Counted from the first letter of the stretch, positions 26,520-35,444 are shown. The stretch is DNA of 64,000 nt from JAZDRH01 sp047470865 (GCF_047470865.1 NZ_JAZDRH010000009.1:47517-111516); one strand, 5' to 3'. A program made the numbers and translations. The notes: generated from the letters alone by a model not told the origin.

Positions 26520-26986
26520 TGATAGCTCCTTTACACTACTTGGCAGTGGCGGATTTTAAAGGTTAAAAGTATTGAGCGTGCTAAATTAAAAGTAAAGTAG
26601 CTAGCTATTGATATGCAAAAGCAGCCTGTTATTTAAGCTCATTTACTTGTACCTTTGCCATAGACAGCCTGCTTAAGCTGAGTGAGTGCTCGATTACAAG
26701 CAGCTAAATGCTTTTCATAGCGCTTAAAAAGCGCCTGTAGTTTATTTTAAGTTAAACTTGTATTTTTCCTATACAATAAAATTTTAAAAATCTTAACTCG
26801 GTGCTTACACTTAACCCGATGCTTTCAAGGTCATCGCTGCTTTATCAATGGTTGAGCGTTTGTGCATTTTTCATTGCAAAGGTTAAAGCTCACACCAGTT
26901 CACTGGGGCCGGCACCACAATCAATATAGATGGCATAGTCTATCCCAGTACTCTTGCGTTCAATAGTTGTTAGATTGGTACAAAAT
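26520..26986. other. Gene-poor stretch with possible decayed coding fragments
   Basis: About 470 bases without an intact gene. On the minus strand, two short frames without starts read like gene ends: one ends ...YEKHLAACNRALTQLKQ and terminates near 26640, the other contains GIDYAIYIDCGAGPSELV and terminates near 26900. They could be debris of a lost gene or transposase; I cannot assign them. No terminal inverted repeats or RNA structure were seen. Confidence 0.3.
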
Positions 26987-27018
26987 AAAAAACCCGAAAA
27001 GTATGTCCACTTTTCGGG
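26987..27018 (-). terminator. Intrinsic terminator after ychF
   Basis: On the minus strand CCCGAAAAGT and ACTTTTCGGG form a 10-bp stem with a 6-base loop, followed by TTTTTTATTTT. It lies about 37 bases after the ychF stop codon. Confidence 0.88.
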
Positions 27019-27054
27019 TTCAGTTCAAAGCGTGCTTTTTTATTAATTCGGCGT

Positions 27055-28155
27055 TTAGACGTTAAAGCGAAAGTGCATCACATCACCGTCTTTAACAATA
27101 TATTCTTTGCCTTCTAGGCGCCACTTACCCGCTTCTTTAGCACCAGCTTCACCGTTGTTGGCAATAAAGTCGTCATAGCTAATAACTTCTGCGCGAATAA
27201 AGCCTTTTTCAAAGTCAGTGTGAATGACAGCGGCTGCTTGAGGGGCTGTAGCGCCAATTTTTACCGTCCAAGCGCGCACTTCTTTAACGCCAGCAGTGAA
27301 GTAGGTTTGTAGATCTAATAGCTCATAGCCTGCACGAATAACGCGATTTAAGCCAGGTTCTTCTAAGCCAAGTGATTCTAAGAACATATCTTTTTCTTCG
27401 CCGTCATCAAGTTCTGCAATTTCGGCTTCGATCTTATTGCAAACAGGAACTACCACCGCGCCTTCTTCTTGAGCGATAGCTTGCACTACAGCTAAGTGTG
27501 GGTTGTTCTCAAAACCATCTTCGGCTACGTTGGCAATATACATAACAGGTTTGCTGGTTAGTAAATGAAAGCCGCGAACAATACGTTTTTGCTCTGTATC
27601 CATATCTTTAACTAGACTGCGCGCGGGTTTACCAGCTGTAAAATGCGCTTGCAGTTGTTCTAGTATGGCTTTTTGTGCGATGGCTTCTTTGTCACCACCT
27701 TTGGCGTTACGTGCCACTTTTTGTAACTGCTTTTCAACGCTATCAAGGTCGGCAAAGATAAGCTCTAAATCAATAATTTCGATATCGCGTTTAGGATCAA
27801 CACTGTTTGAAACGTGAATGACATTATCGTCTTCAAAGCAACGCACAACATGAGCAATAGCATCTGTTTCACGAATGTTGGCAAGGAATTTATTACCTAG
27901 GCCTTCCCCTCGCGAAGCACCTGCCACTAAGCCGGCGATATCGACGAACTCCATGGTAGTAGGCAGTACTCGTTCGGGCTTTACAATCTCTGCTAATGCA
28001 TTTAGACGTGCATCAGGCATAGGTACAATGCCACTGTTGGGTTCAATAGTGCAGAAAGGGAAGTTTTCTGCTGCAATACCAGATTTGGTTAATGCATTAA
28101 ACAGGGTGGATTTGCCAACGTTAGGTAAACCTACGATGCCGCAGTTAAATCCCAT
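27055..28155 (-). CDS. ychF: Redox-regulated ATPase YchF (Obg family)
   Basis: YchF is a universally conserved P-loop ATPase of the Obg group that binds ribosomes. The P-loop is GLPNVGKSTLF (residues 8-18), the switch region is MEFVDIAGLVAGASRGEGLGNKFL near residue 67, and a C-terminal TGS domain ends with GDVMHFRFNV. The length of 366 residues is standard. The modified G4 motif (NVAED rather than NKxD) is the usual reason for ATP preference. It follows pth by 23 bases, the normal gammaproteobacterial pairing. Confidence 0.97.
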   Translation of the reverse strand: MGFNCGIVGLPNVGKSTLFNALTKSGIAAENFPFCTIEPNSGIVPMPDARLNALAEIVKPERVLPTTMEFVDIAGLVAGASRGEGLGNKFLANIRETDAIAHVVRCFEDDNVIHVSNSVDPKRDIEIIDLELIFADLDSVEKQLQKVARNAKGGDKEAIAQKAILEQLQAHFTAGKPARSLVKDMDTEQKRIVRGFHLLTSKPVMYIANVAEDGFENNPHLAVVQAIAQEEGAVVVPVCNKIEAEIAELDDGEEKDMFLESLGLEEPGLNRVIRAGYELLDLQTYFTAGVKEVRAWTVKIGATAPQAAAVIHTDFEKGFIRAEVISYDDFIANNGEAGAKEAGKWRLEGKEYIVKDGDVMHFRFNV

Positions 28156-28178
28156 GCTGAATTCCTCAAGGAAAAATA

Positions 28179-28763
28179 TTAAGCCTTTTGGCTATGCAGT
28201 TGCTGCATGGCCTGATTTAAATTACCGTCAAAGATATCAGGCAAAACCTTTAAGGCAAAATCAATACTGGTAGATAGTTGTTCCTGTTCTTCACGTGGTG
28301 CGCGACCTAGTACATAGTTGCTGACCATACTGCTATGACCTGGGTGGCCAATGCCAAGGCGCAAACGTAAGAACGTATTTTGGTTAGCAAGAGAAGAGAT
28401 AATATCTTTCAAGCCGTTATGCCCGCCGTGTCCGCCGCCTTTTTTTAGCTTGGCTACACCAGGTGGCATATCTAACTCATCATGAGCAACAAGAATTTCT
28501 TCTGGCGTTATGCGAAAGAAATTAGCGAGCGGCGCAACAGCCTGTCCGCTACGATTCATGTAAGTTGTAGGAATCAGTAAACGGATATCTTGACCTTTAT
28601 AATTAAACTTGCCAGTCAAACCGTTATATTTTTTTTCAAGAGAAAGTGGTGCGTTATAATGGCGAGCGACTTCCTCAACAAAAAGAGCCCCTGCGTTATG
28701 CCGAGTTTGGTCGTATTCAGGTCCAGGGTTACCAAGTCCAACGATCAATTTCACGGCAGTCAC
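28179..28763 (-). CDS. pth: Peptidyl-tRNA hydrolase
   Basis: Pth releases peptides from peptidyl-tRNA that has dropped off ribosomes. The active-site region GLGNPGPEYDQTRHNAG contains the catalytic H22, and the second signature is VAHDELDMPPGVAKLKKGGGHGGHNGLKD (near residues 91-118). The length of 194 residues is standard. It lies between rplY and ychF in the order rplY-pth-ychF seen across gammaproteobacteria. Confidence 0.97.
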   Translation of the reverse strand: MTAVKLIVGLGNPGPEYDQTRHNAGALFVEEVARHYNAPLSLEKKYNGLTGKFNYKGQDIRLLIPTTYMNRSGQAVAPLANFFRITPEEILVAHDELDMPPGVAKLKKGGGHGGHNGLKDIISSLANQNTFLRLRLGIGHPGHSSMVSNYVLGRAPREEQEQLSTSIDFALKVLPDIFDGNLNQAMQQLHSQKA

Positions 28764-28799
28764 GCAGAGGCTCCTTTTCAGTAGTTAAGCAAGAGAAAA

Positions 28800-29426
28800 T
28801 TATTTCTCTTCTGCTTCACCTTCAGCGGCTTCTTCGCTTGCATCTTCTTCTTGAGCACGAGGTGCTTCGATGTTAGCGATGACAGGGTTTTGTTCGTGAG
28901 CTAAGGCTACGAACTCAACGCCTTTAGGTGCAACTAGATCAGCCAAGTGAACCACTTGACCTAGTTCTACGTTAGTTAGATCTAGGTTGATGGCTTCTGG
29001 TAGATCTTTAGGTAAGCAAGAAACTTCAACTTCTGGAGTTACGCGGAATAGTTCACCGCCTGCTTTAACACCTGCACAAGTTTCTTCGTTCAAGTAGTGC
29101 ACAGGAACGATAGTAGTAAGTTTTTGACCTGCAACGACGCGAATGAAGTCGGCGTGCATTACAAAACCTTTAGACGGATGACGTTGTAGATCTTTGATCA
29201 AAACGCTTTCAGTCTTACCATCAATATTTAAAGCTAAGATGCTGCTGTATGCAGCGTCGTTTAATAATAAACGTGCTACTTCGCGTTGTTCTAGGCTAAC
29301 AGATACTGCTTCTTTGTTAGCGCCATAGATAACAGCAGGAACTAGGTTTGCGTTGCGACGTAGGCGGCGGCTCGCACCTTTCCCTAAATCTGTACGCAGT
29401 GTTGCGTTTAGCGTAAATTCGCTCAT
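28800..29426 (-). CDS. rplY: 50S ribosomal protein L25 (CTC-type, long form)
   Basis: Binds 5S rRNA in the large subunit. The N-terminal L25 domain (FTLNATLRTDLGKGASRRLRR) is followed by the beta-rich CTC domain and an acidic tail (EEDASEEAAEGEAEEK), making the 208-residue long form typical of Pseudomonas rather than the 94-residue E. coli form. I start at the ATG before SEFTL, preceded by GGAGAG; a TTG twelve bases earlier lies inside that site. Confidence 0.95.
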   Translation of the reverse strand: MSEFTLNATLRTDLGKGASRRLRRNANLVPAVIYGANKEAVSVSLEQREVARLLLNDAAYSSILALNIDGKTESVLIKDLQRHPSKGFVMHADFIRVVAGQKLTTIVPVHYLNEETCAGVKAGGELFRVTPEVEVSCLPKDLPEAINLDLTNVELGQVVHLADLVAPKGVEFVALAHEQNPVIANIEAPRAQEEDASEEAAEGEAEEK

Positions 29427-29441
29427 TTTACTCTCCAAATT

Positions 29442-29488
29442 AACAACAGCGCTTAGTCACTTGCGACCAGTTGGCTAAGTTGTTGTTT
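29442..29488 (-). promoter_or_regulatory. Long stem-loop in the prs-rplY gap
   Basis: On the minus strand AACAACAACTTAG pairs imperfectly with CTAAG..TGTTGTT, directly upstream of the rplY ribosome site. It could be a weak terminator or attenuator between prs and rplY, or a leader that L25 itself binds; neither is shown by sequence. A smaller CCCTA/TAGGG hairpin lies next to it. Confidence 0.4.
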
Positions 29489-29523
29489 ATAGACCCTAGT
29501 AATTAGGGCGATTAAATTCAGCG

Positions 29524-30468
29524 TTATGAACGAAACATAGCGCTGATTGATTCCTCATTACTAATACGGCGAACCGCTTCAGCAACGACAGGAGCAATAT
29601 CAAGTTGGCGAATTTTCGCACAGGCTTGGGCTGCTGCTGAAAGAGGAATGGTGTTGGTTACTACCATTTCATCTAGTACAGAGTTCTCGATATTCTCGAT
29701 GGCACGACCAGAAAAAATAGGGTGAGTACAGTAGGCCAATACTTTTTTCGCGCCACGGTCTTTTAACGCTTTAGCCGCATTGCATAAAGTACCTGCTGTG
29801 TCACACATATCATCAACTAGGATACATGTACGGTCTTGTACATCACCAATAATATGCATGATTTCAGATTGATTTGGTTTAGGACGACGTTTGTCGATAA
29901 TCGCAAGATCAGTGCCTAAAGATTTAGCCACAGCACGAGCACGTACAACACCACCGATATCAGGAGATACCACGAGCATATTGTCGTAACGTTGATTTTG
30001 GATATCGTCAACCAGTACTGGAGAACCGTAAATGTTGTCCACTGGAATATCGAAGAAACCTTGAATTTGGTCAGCGTGTAGGTCAACAGTGAGAACACGG
30101 TCAACACCTACGCCAGACAACATATCAGCCACTACTTTAGCGCTAATAGCAACACGCGCAGAGCGAGGGCGACGATCTTGACGAGCATAGCCGAAGTACG
30201 GCACAACTGCAGTGATACGTGATGCTGATGAGCGACGTAGCGCATCAATCATGACGATCAACTCCATCAAGTTATCGTTAGTTGGGGCACAGGTAGGCTG
30301 AATAAGAAAGACATCCTTACCACGGACATTTTCGTTAATTTCTACGCTGACTTCGCCGTCAGAAAAGCGACCTACAGAAGCATCTCCCAATGGGATATGT
30401 AGTTGGCGCGCAACGCGGCGGGCTAGGTTGGGGTTTGCGTTCCCCGTGAATATCATCATCTTGGACAC
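29524..30468 (-). CDS. prs: Ribose-phosphate pyrophosphokinase
   Basis: Makes PRPP from ribose 5-phosphate and ATP for nucleotide, histidine and tryptophan synthesis. Family motifs: the FSDGEVSVEINENVRG segment near residue 36, the ATP loop PYFGYARQDRRPRSARVAISAK near residue 93, and the PRPP-binding loop CILVDDMCDTAGTL near residue 218. At 314 residues it has the usual length. It lies downstream of tRNA-Gln and ispE as in Pseudomonas; a terminator after the tRNA separates it from them. Confidence 0.97.
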   Translation of the reverse strand: MSKMMIFTGNANPNLARRVARQLHIPLGDASVGRFSDGEVSVEINENVRGKDVFLIQPTCAPTNDNLMELIVMIDALRRSSASRITAVVPYFGYARQDRRPRSARVAISAKVVADMLSGVGVDRVLTVDLHADQIQGFFDIPVDNIYGSPVLVDDIQNQRYDNMLVVSPDIGGVVRARAVAKSLGTDLAIIDKRRPKPNQSEIMHIIGDVQDRTCILVDDMCDTAGTLCNAAKALKDRGAKKVLAYCTHPIFSGRAIENIENSVLDEMVVTNTIPLSAAAQACAKIRQLDIAPVVAEAVRRISNEESISAMFRS

Positions 30469-30502
30469 GCGCAGTACCTATTTACTGGTAGTGGGCCTGA
30501 CG

Positions 30503-30531
30503 AAAAAAACCTCCGTGGTAAACCACGAAGG
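30503..30531 (-). terminator. Intrinsic terminator after tRNA-Gln
   Basis: On the minus strand CCTTCGTGG-TTTA-CCACGGAGG forms a 9-bp stem (one G-T pair) followed by seven T. It begins 12 bases after the tRNA 3' end. Confidence 0.92.
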
Positions 30532-30542
30532 CTTCAGGAATA

Positions 30543-30617
30543 TGGCAGGGGCGGCTGGATTCGAACCAACGCATGCCAGGATCAAAACCTGGTGCCTTAC
30601 CGCTTGGCGACGCCCCT
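30543..30617 (-). tRNA. tRNA-Gln (anticodon UUG)
   Basis: The 75-base minus-strand sequence folds as a tRNA: acceptor stem AGGGGCG with CGCCCCT, anticodon arm CCAGG-TTTTGAT-CCTGG giving anticodon TTG, T arm with GGTTCGAATCC, and encoded 3' CCA. It lies between ispE and prs, its standard place in Pseudomonas. Confidence 0.97.
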
Positions 30618-30636
30618 GTAAGGTCTTACAGAATAC

Positions 30637-31536
30637 CTAGGTATCCTTAGCTCCAGAAAGATTTTGTAGTTGTCGGTGTGCTAATGAAACATTGGCACCT
30701 TTGGCTACAAAACAGGGTAGTGACTCTGAAAGCAAGTGGGCTACTTTAGCAGCTTTATCTTGATTTGGGAAGCTCCCAAATACACAACTTCCAGTTCCAG
30801 TTAATTTTGCTTCACAGTATTTGTTTAGCAAATTCAAAGCGTTACGCACTTGTGGATAACGCTTTTCTACCACCGGCTGGCAATCATTACGACCACCTTG
30901 CTCAGGAACGGAGCGCATATTAATGAGGGGGGAGTTCCTTGTCAACTCTTTATCGGAAAATATTTCAGCTGTACTGATACTAACAGGAGGAATTCCAACA
31001 ACAAACCAAGGTTCTTTTAAATCAATAGGATAGAGAATTTCACCAACACCTTCTGCAAAGCAAGCCTGGCCATGGATAAAAACCGGCACATCGGCACCTA
31101 AGGTGAGGCCAAGTTGAGCTAAGTTATTTAAAGGTTGTGCTGTATGCCATAAATGATTTAAAGCTAATAGTGTAGTTGCTGCATTAGAGCTTCCACCACC
31201 GATACCACCGCCCATTGGCAGTACTTTATCAATCCAGATATCAGCACCTAGGGTAATTTGTGTCTGCTGTTGCAGCAACTTGGCTGCACGAACGATAAGG
31301 TTCTTTTCGTGCTCTACACCCGCCATCAATGTATGGAGTTGAATAACGCCATCATTACGCAATTTAAAATGCAGGGTGTCAGCATAATCTAAAAATTGAA
31401 ATAAGGTTTGTAGGTTATGGTAACCGTCAGCGCGCTGCCCAGTAATGTGTAGCATTAAGTTGAGCTTAGCGGGTGCGGCTAAACTCACAATAGTGGGGTC
31501 TAGCCTGTTTATAACTACCGAACTTGTGCTTGCCAT
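30637..31536 (-). CDS. ispE: 4-diphosphocytidyl-2-C-methyl-D-erythritol kinase
   Basis: IspE phosphorylates CDP-methylerythritol in the non-mevalonate isoprenoid pathway. It is a GHMP kinase with the ATP loop LPMGGGIGGGSSNAATTLLAL near residue 105, the N-terminal APAKLNLMLHITG motif, and a C-terminal AKLTGTGSCVFG glycine loop. At 299 residues it is slightly long because of 15-20 extra N-terminal residues; the start overlaps lolB by 22 bases, and an internal start cannot be excluded. The lolB-ispE-tRNA-Gln-prs order is conserved. Confidence 0.95.
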   Translation of the reverse strand: MASTSSVVINRLDPTIVSLAAPAKLNLMLHITGQRADGYHNLQTLFQFLDYADTLHFKLRNDGVIQLHTLMAGVEHEKNLIVRAAKLLQQQTQITLGADIWIDKVLPMGGGIGGGSSNAATTLLALNHLWHTAQPLNNLAQLGLTLGADVPVFIHGQACFAEGVGEILYPIDLKEPWFVVGIPPVSISTAEIFSDKELTRNSPLINMRSVPEQGGRNDCQPVVEKRYPQVRNALNLLNKYCEAKLTGTGSCVFGSFPNQDKAAKVAHLLSESLPCFVAKGANVSLAHRQLQNLSGAKDT

Positions 31537-32135
31537 TGCTTTACAACCAAGGTTATCTCAATGCCATTACCTTGTAGCTTGATGCGCTGAGGTAGGTTTT
31601 TACTGGATTCTTCTTTATAAGAAAGATAGTGAATATTCCAGCCATCTTGACTTAGCTGTGCTAGACGGCCTTCGCTGTCTAGGCGAACTTGATTTTTACT
31701 GGCCGGCGAAGGCAGGCCACGGACCCACCAGAGTAAGCGTTCTACAGGCAAATTCCAGCCAAGGTGCTCATCCATTAAAGCTTCAGCATTAGGTGCATAA
31801 AACTCGCCACGATTAGCTATATTTAATTGCGCAAAACCTGGGCTGCCACTCAGGCGTGTCGCCCCTTGGCCGAGTGGGCCAACCAGGGTGATATCAAAGG
31901 TTTGCTTATTTTGCTTCCACATCAAATTGGCGCTGCCTGAGTCTTGCTGTGTACGTATCGCAATTTTACCTAAAATATCCCAACTGTTAATGGGTTCTAC
32001 CGTATCGGCGTGCTGCTTCCATTGTGCGGGTGTTGCTTGGCTTTGTTCACTTATTTGTGAGCGAGGAGAAAACAGGCTACAACCTGTTAGTAGGGCAATC
32101 ATGCCACACAAGGTAATAAGGCGAATGCTAGGCAT
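31515..32135 (-). CDS. lolB: Outer-membrane lipoprotein receptor LolB
   Basis: LolB takes lipoproteins from LolA and inserts them in the outer membrane. The protein has a lipoprotein signal with lipobox LLTGC (C19), residue S20 after the cysteine fitting outer-membrane sorting, and a LolB domain with WDILGKIAIRTQQDSGSANLMW and PVERLLWWVRGLPSP. The length of 206 residues is normal. It starts in a TAATG overlap with the upstream TPR gene and overlaps ispE. Confidence 0.95.
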   Translation of the reverse strand: MPSIRLITLCGMIALLTGCSLFSPRSQISEQSQATPAQWKQHADTVEPINSWDILGKIAIRTQQDSGSANLMWKQNKQTFDITLVGPLGQGATRLSGSPGFAQLNIANRGEFYAPNAEALMDEHLGWNLPVERLLWWVRGLPSPASKNQVRLDSEGRLAQLSQDGWNIHYLSYKEESSKNLPQRIKLQGNGIEITLVVKQWQAQVR

Positions 32136-33859
32136 TATTTGCTTTCCTTCGTTTCAAGTAAGCGTTGCATGGTATCTTGCAGTAGTTTGTTGTCAGGTTG
32201 AGTTTTCAGCGCTTGAGCCCAAATACGTTTAGCTTCACGTTTTTTATTGAGAGCCCAAAGTGCTTCACCTAGGTGTGCAGCAACTTCAGCATCTGGATAG
32301 GCCGTAAAGGCTTGGCGTAAATACTCTTCGGCTTTGTTTAACTGATTGGTTTTATAGTAGTACCAGCCTAGGCTATCGAGGGTGGCCGCATCTTCTGGAT
32401 CTAGCTCATGTGCCTTGATAATAAGTTGTCCCGCTTCTTCAAGGCGACCTTCTATATCCAGTAAACTGTAGCCTAAAGCATTGAGTGCCATGCTGTTTTC
32501 AGGTTCTTTTTCAAGAATATGGCGCAAATCAGCCTCTAACTGCTTTAAGTCTTTACGAGCATCGGCCAGCATGGCTCGGGTGTAGTACAGTTTTTGATCT
32601 AAGGTTTCATCGATACCTTGGTTAGCAAGCTGCCAAGCACGCTCTGTTTCGCCTTGACGATTGAGACCTTCAATTTCAATCAAGTATAAATCTACAGCAT
32701 CATTAGGATGGCTACGGCGTTCGCGAGCAAAGTGGCGGCTTACTTGGTCAAACTGTTTTTGTTGCAAAAGAATTTCAGCATAGCGATATTGCGCTGGCAA
32801 ATAATTAGCACCATCACGTACTAAGTCATAACTAATGAGCGCTTGTTCAAGATCTTGCAGTTCTTCATGGGTGCGTCCTAGGTAATAGTGGGCGCTATCT
32901 GTCAAGGATTCACGGTTAATTAAGTCTTCAAGATAGGTTTTGGCTTCTACCCAAGCTTCCATATCCATGTTAATCAACGCTAATGAGAGGCGCAGGTCGT
33001 CATCTTCGGGGTTGCGTAAGAGCATTTCCAAAAACTGAGTTCGTGCGCTTTCTAACTGGTTTAACTCAATTAGCACACGGGCATAAAACATGCGTAGCTG
33101 ATTATCCTCTGGGTTGGCTTCAACCGCTTTACGCAAGATAGGCAGGCTTTCTTCTGTGCGTTCTAGTTTATGTAGTAAACGAGCCAGCATTAGCGCGGTA
33201 GCATTTGTGGTCGTACTTTGTGGGTGACGGCGTAATATAGAGTAAGCCGTTTTGTTATCACCTTCTTGTTCAAGTAATAATGCCTTGCCAAAGATAATTT
33301 GTAAGTTTTGCGGATGGCGAAGCAATAAAGCATCAAAGTTTTTCAGTAAGTATTGGCGTGTTTTAGAACTGGTTTGAGCCGCAGATAATGCAAGGAAATC
33401 AAAATTGGTTTCCCCTTCATTGCGTAAGACAAACTCCATGCGCTCCATAGCATCATCAAGTCGCCCAGTGCGCGCGAGATAAATAGCTGCTGCACGCTGC
33501 GCTTTAACATCATTAGGGGCAAGTTGAGCCCAGAGTAACGCGTTATCTAATGCATTTTGTTCTTCGCCTAAACTGTCTGCAATATTAAAAGCGCGTTCAG
33601 CGATCTGAGCATTTTGCGTCTTGCTGGCTTCACTAGTGTAATTATCTAAAGCCACATGAAATTGGCTACGTAAGCCTGCAATTTCGGCCGTCAGCAATGA
33701 ATACAAGGTTTCTGTATCTAAATCTGATGCACTGTTTGGCGCTGGGGTTTGAGTCACAGGCGCGATAACAGGCTCAATGCTAGGTTGTTTAGGCTGTATC
33801 CAGCTTGAACAGCCAGTTAGGACAGAGAGCAAGGCTAGAACAAGTAATTTTTTTTTCAT
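32135..33859 (-). CDS. TPR-repeat lipoprotein (PA4667-like)
   Basis: A 574-residue lipoprotein with signal and lipobox LLSVLTGC (C17), followed by about ten tetratricopeptide repeats from residue 70 to the end. The C-terminal repeats are the clearest (ENSMALNALGYSLLDIEGRL, AATLDSLGWYYYKTNQLNKA). It matches the TPR protein that precedes lolB in Pseudomonas. A scaffold role in envelope protein assembly is likely but not shown. Its stop overlaps the lolB start (TAATG), so the two are coupled. It is divergent from hemA. Confidence 0.9.
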   Translation of the reverse strand: MKKKLLVLALLSVLTGCSSWIQPKQPSIEPVIAPVTQTPAPNSASDLDTETLYSLLTAEIAGLRSQFHVALDNYTSEASKTQNAQIAERAFNIADSLGEEQNALDNALLWAQLAPNDVKAQRAAAIYLARTGRLDDAMERMEFVLRNEGETNFDFLALSAAQTSSKTRQYLLKNFDALLLRHPQNLQIIFGKALLLEQEGDNKTAYSILRRHPQSTTTNATALMLARLLHKLERTEESLPILRKAVEANPEDNQLRMFYARVLIELNQLESARTQFLEMLLRNPEDDDLRLSLALINMDMEAWVEAKTYLEDLINRESLTDSAHYYLGRTHEELQDLEQALISYDLVRDGANYLPAQYRYAEILLQQKQFDQVSRHFARERRSHPNDAVDLYLIEIEGLNRQGETERAWQLANQGIDETLDQKLYYTRAMLADARKDLKQLEADLRHILEKEPENSMALNALGYSLLDIEGRLEEAGQLIIKAHELDPEDAATLDSLGWYYYKTNQLNKAEEYLRQAFTAYPDAEVAAHLGEALWALNKKREAKRIWAQALKTQPDNKLLQDTMQRLLETKESK

Positions 33860-34044
33860 AAATAGGCTTCAAGGGCTATTCAGTAAGAGTGCGAATCATG
33901 GCATAAAGCTAACAAAGCTGCATGTAGATTACAGTGATAGATTGTGCATGACTTACTTTTTGCGCGTAAAATATTCAGTTAGACTATAGTGATTGGGTAC
34001 TTGTTCAAAAGAAAAGTGAAAAGTTTTGTTAAGTTCTAGATGGC

Positions 34045-34203
34045 TTGCCTAAGAATGCACTATCTTTGCTTTTTATCATTAACTTTTCTAGTCTTGCAGC
34101 GTTGTTTTCGTTAGGAGGTTGTTCTGAAGGAGAGGAAGTAGGACAATTACCTGCTTTACAAACTTTCAGCGACAGTGCATGGCCTTTATTGCCCTTGGTA
34201 TAA
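34045..34203 (+). CDS. Possible 52-residue lipoprotein ORF overlapping the hemA start
   Basis: From a TTG, the frame reads MPKNALSLLFIINFSSLAAL then FSLGGCSEGEEVGQL, a plausible signal peptide with lipobox SLGGC (C26) and a short mature tail ending PLLPLV. It stops 25 bases inside hemA. Its TTG has only a weak site upstream. hemA itself has no clear ribosome site, so translation through this ORF could feed hemA. An in-frame TAA limits the ORF upstream. It may also be chance; there is no homology I can name. Confidence 0.4.
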   Translation: MPKNALSLLFIINFSSLAALFSLGGCSEGEEVGQLPALQTFSDSAWPLLPLV

Positions 34204-35444
34204 ATCATAAAACAGCTTCGGTAGATGTCCGTGAGCGCGTAGCCTTTAGTCCAGACCAGCTTGTTGCTGCTCTGCAACAACTGTGCAGCGAAGTGGGCAG
34301 CCGAGAAGCCGCTATTCTTTCTACGTGTAACCGTAGTGAATTGTATCTTGAGATGGAGAAACTCCAGCCTCAGGAGGTTTTGGCGTGGCTGGCTAACTAT
34401 CATTCAGTATCGCTAGAGGATTTACAAGCGTGCTATTACAGTCATGAAAATGCCGATGCAGTAAAGCACATGATGCGTGTTGCCTGTGGGCTTGACTCTT
34501 TAGTCTTGGGCGAGCCGCAAATTTTGGGACAAATGAAGTCTTCCTATGCCGTAGCCCGTGAAGCAGGCACCTTAGGTCCATTACTTGGACGCCTCTTCCA
34601 AGCAACTTTTAGCACAGCTAAAACAGTGCGCACAGATACTGCAATTGGTGAAAACCCTGTTTCTGTTGCCTTTGCTGCTGTGAGTTTGGCAAAGCAGATT
34701 TTTAGTAACTTGGGCAAAAGTCAGGCGTTATTAATAGGTGCTGGTGAAACCATCACCTTGGTGGCAAAACACTTGCATGAACAAGGTGTAGAAAAAATTG
34801 TAGTGGCTAACCGAACGTTGGAACGCGCTGCTAATGTGGCCCAGGAGTTTGCTGGGCAAGCAGTATTGCTTGCGGATATTCCTGATATTTTACCGCATAG
34901 CGATATTGTGATTAGCTCAACGGCAAGCCAGCTGCCTATTTTAGGTAAAGGTGCAGTCGAGCGGGCTCTAAAACTCCGTCGGCATAAGCCTATTTTTATG
35001 GTTGATATCGCTGTTCCTCGTGATATAGAAGCCGAAGTTGGCGAGCTTGACGATGTGTATTTGTATACCGTAGATGATTTACATGAAGTCGTTGCAGAAA
35101 ATCTAAAAAGCCGCCAAGCCGCTGCTAACGCTGCTGAAAGCTTAGTGCAGCAAGGTACACAAGATTTTATGCAGCGCTTACGAGAGTTGGATGCTGTTGA
35201 TGTTTTGCGTGCGTATCGCCAACAAGCTGAAGTCTTGCGTGATGATGAATTACAAAAGGCACTGCGCTCATTAGGTAATGGCGTAGCTGCAGAAGATGTA
35301 CTGGCGCAATTGGCGCGAGGTTTAACCAATAAACTATTGCATGCGCCCAGTGTGCAATTAAAACGATTGTCTGCCGATGGCCGTTATGCTGATTTAATGG
35401 TTGCGCAGGAAGTACTAGGTCTTAACGTAAGTGAAACACATTAA
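34179..35444 (+). CDS. hemA: Glutamyl-tRNA reductase
   Basis: First step of C5 haem synthesis: reduces glutamyl-tRNA to glutamate semialdehyde with NADPH. The catalytic cysteine is C50 in ILSTCNRSELYLE, the signature GEPQILGQMKSSYAVARE follows near residue 112, the NADPH motif is LLIGAGETITLVAKHL near residue 182, and a C-terminal dimerisation helix completes 421 residues. The ATG lacks a recognisable ribosome site. It heads a run hemA-prfA-prmC-moeB-murI with overlaps, and overlaps prfA in a TAATG. Confidence 0.97.
   Translation: MAFIALGINHKTASVDVRERVAFSPDQLVAALQQLCSEVGSREAAILSTCNRSELYLEMEKLQPQEVLAWLANYHSVSLEDLQACYYSHENADAVKHMMRVACGLDSLVLGEPQILGQMKSSYAVAREAGTLGPLLGRLFQATFSTAKTVRTDTAIGENPVSVAFAAVSLAKQIFSNLGKSQALLIGAGETITLVAKHLHEQGVEKIVVANRTLERAANVAQEFAGQAVLLADIPDILPHSDIVISSTASQLPILGKGAVERALKLRRHKPIFMVDIAVPRDIEAEVGELDDVYLYTVDDLHEVVAENLKSRQAAANAAESLVQQGTQDFMQRLRELDAVDVLRAYRQQAEVLRDDELQKALRSLGNGVAAEDVLAQLARGLTNKLLHAPSVQLKRLSADGRYADLMVAQEVLGLNVSETH

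Noticed and set aside
26520..27054. An insertion sequence remnant.
   Set aside because: No terminal inverted repeats, target duplication or recognisable transposase motif.
34029..34403. A 124-codon open frame on the minus strand over the hemA start.
   Set aside because: It is antisense to hemA, lacks a ribosome site, and its translation has no domain or signal; hemA is certain.
34721..35329. A 202-codon antisense frame inside hemA.
   Set aside because: Low-complexity Ser/Ala/Lys translation typical of a codon-bias shadow.
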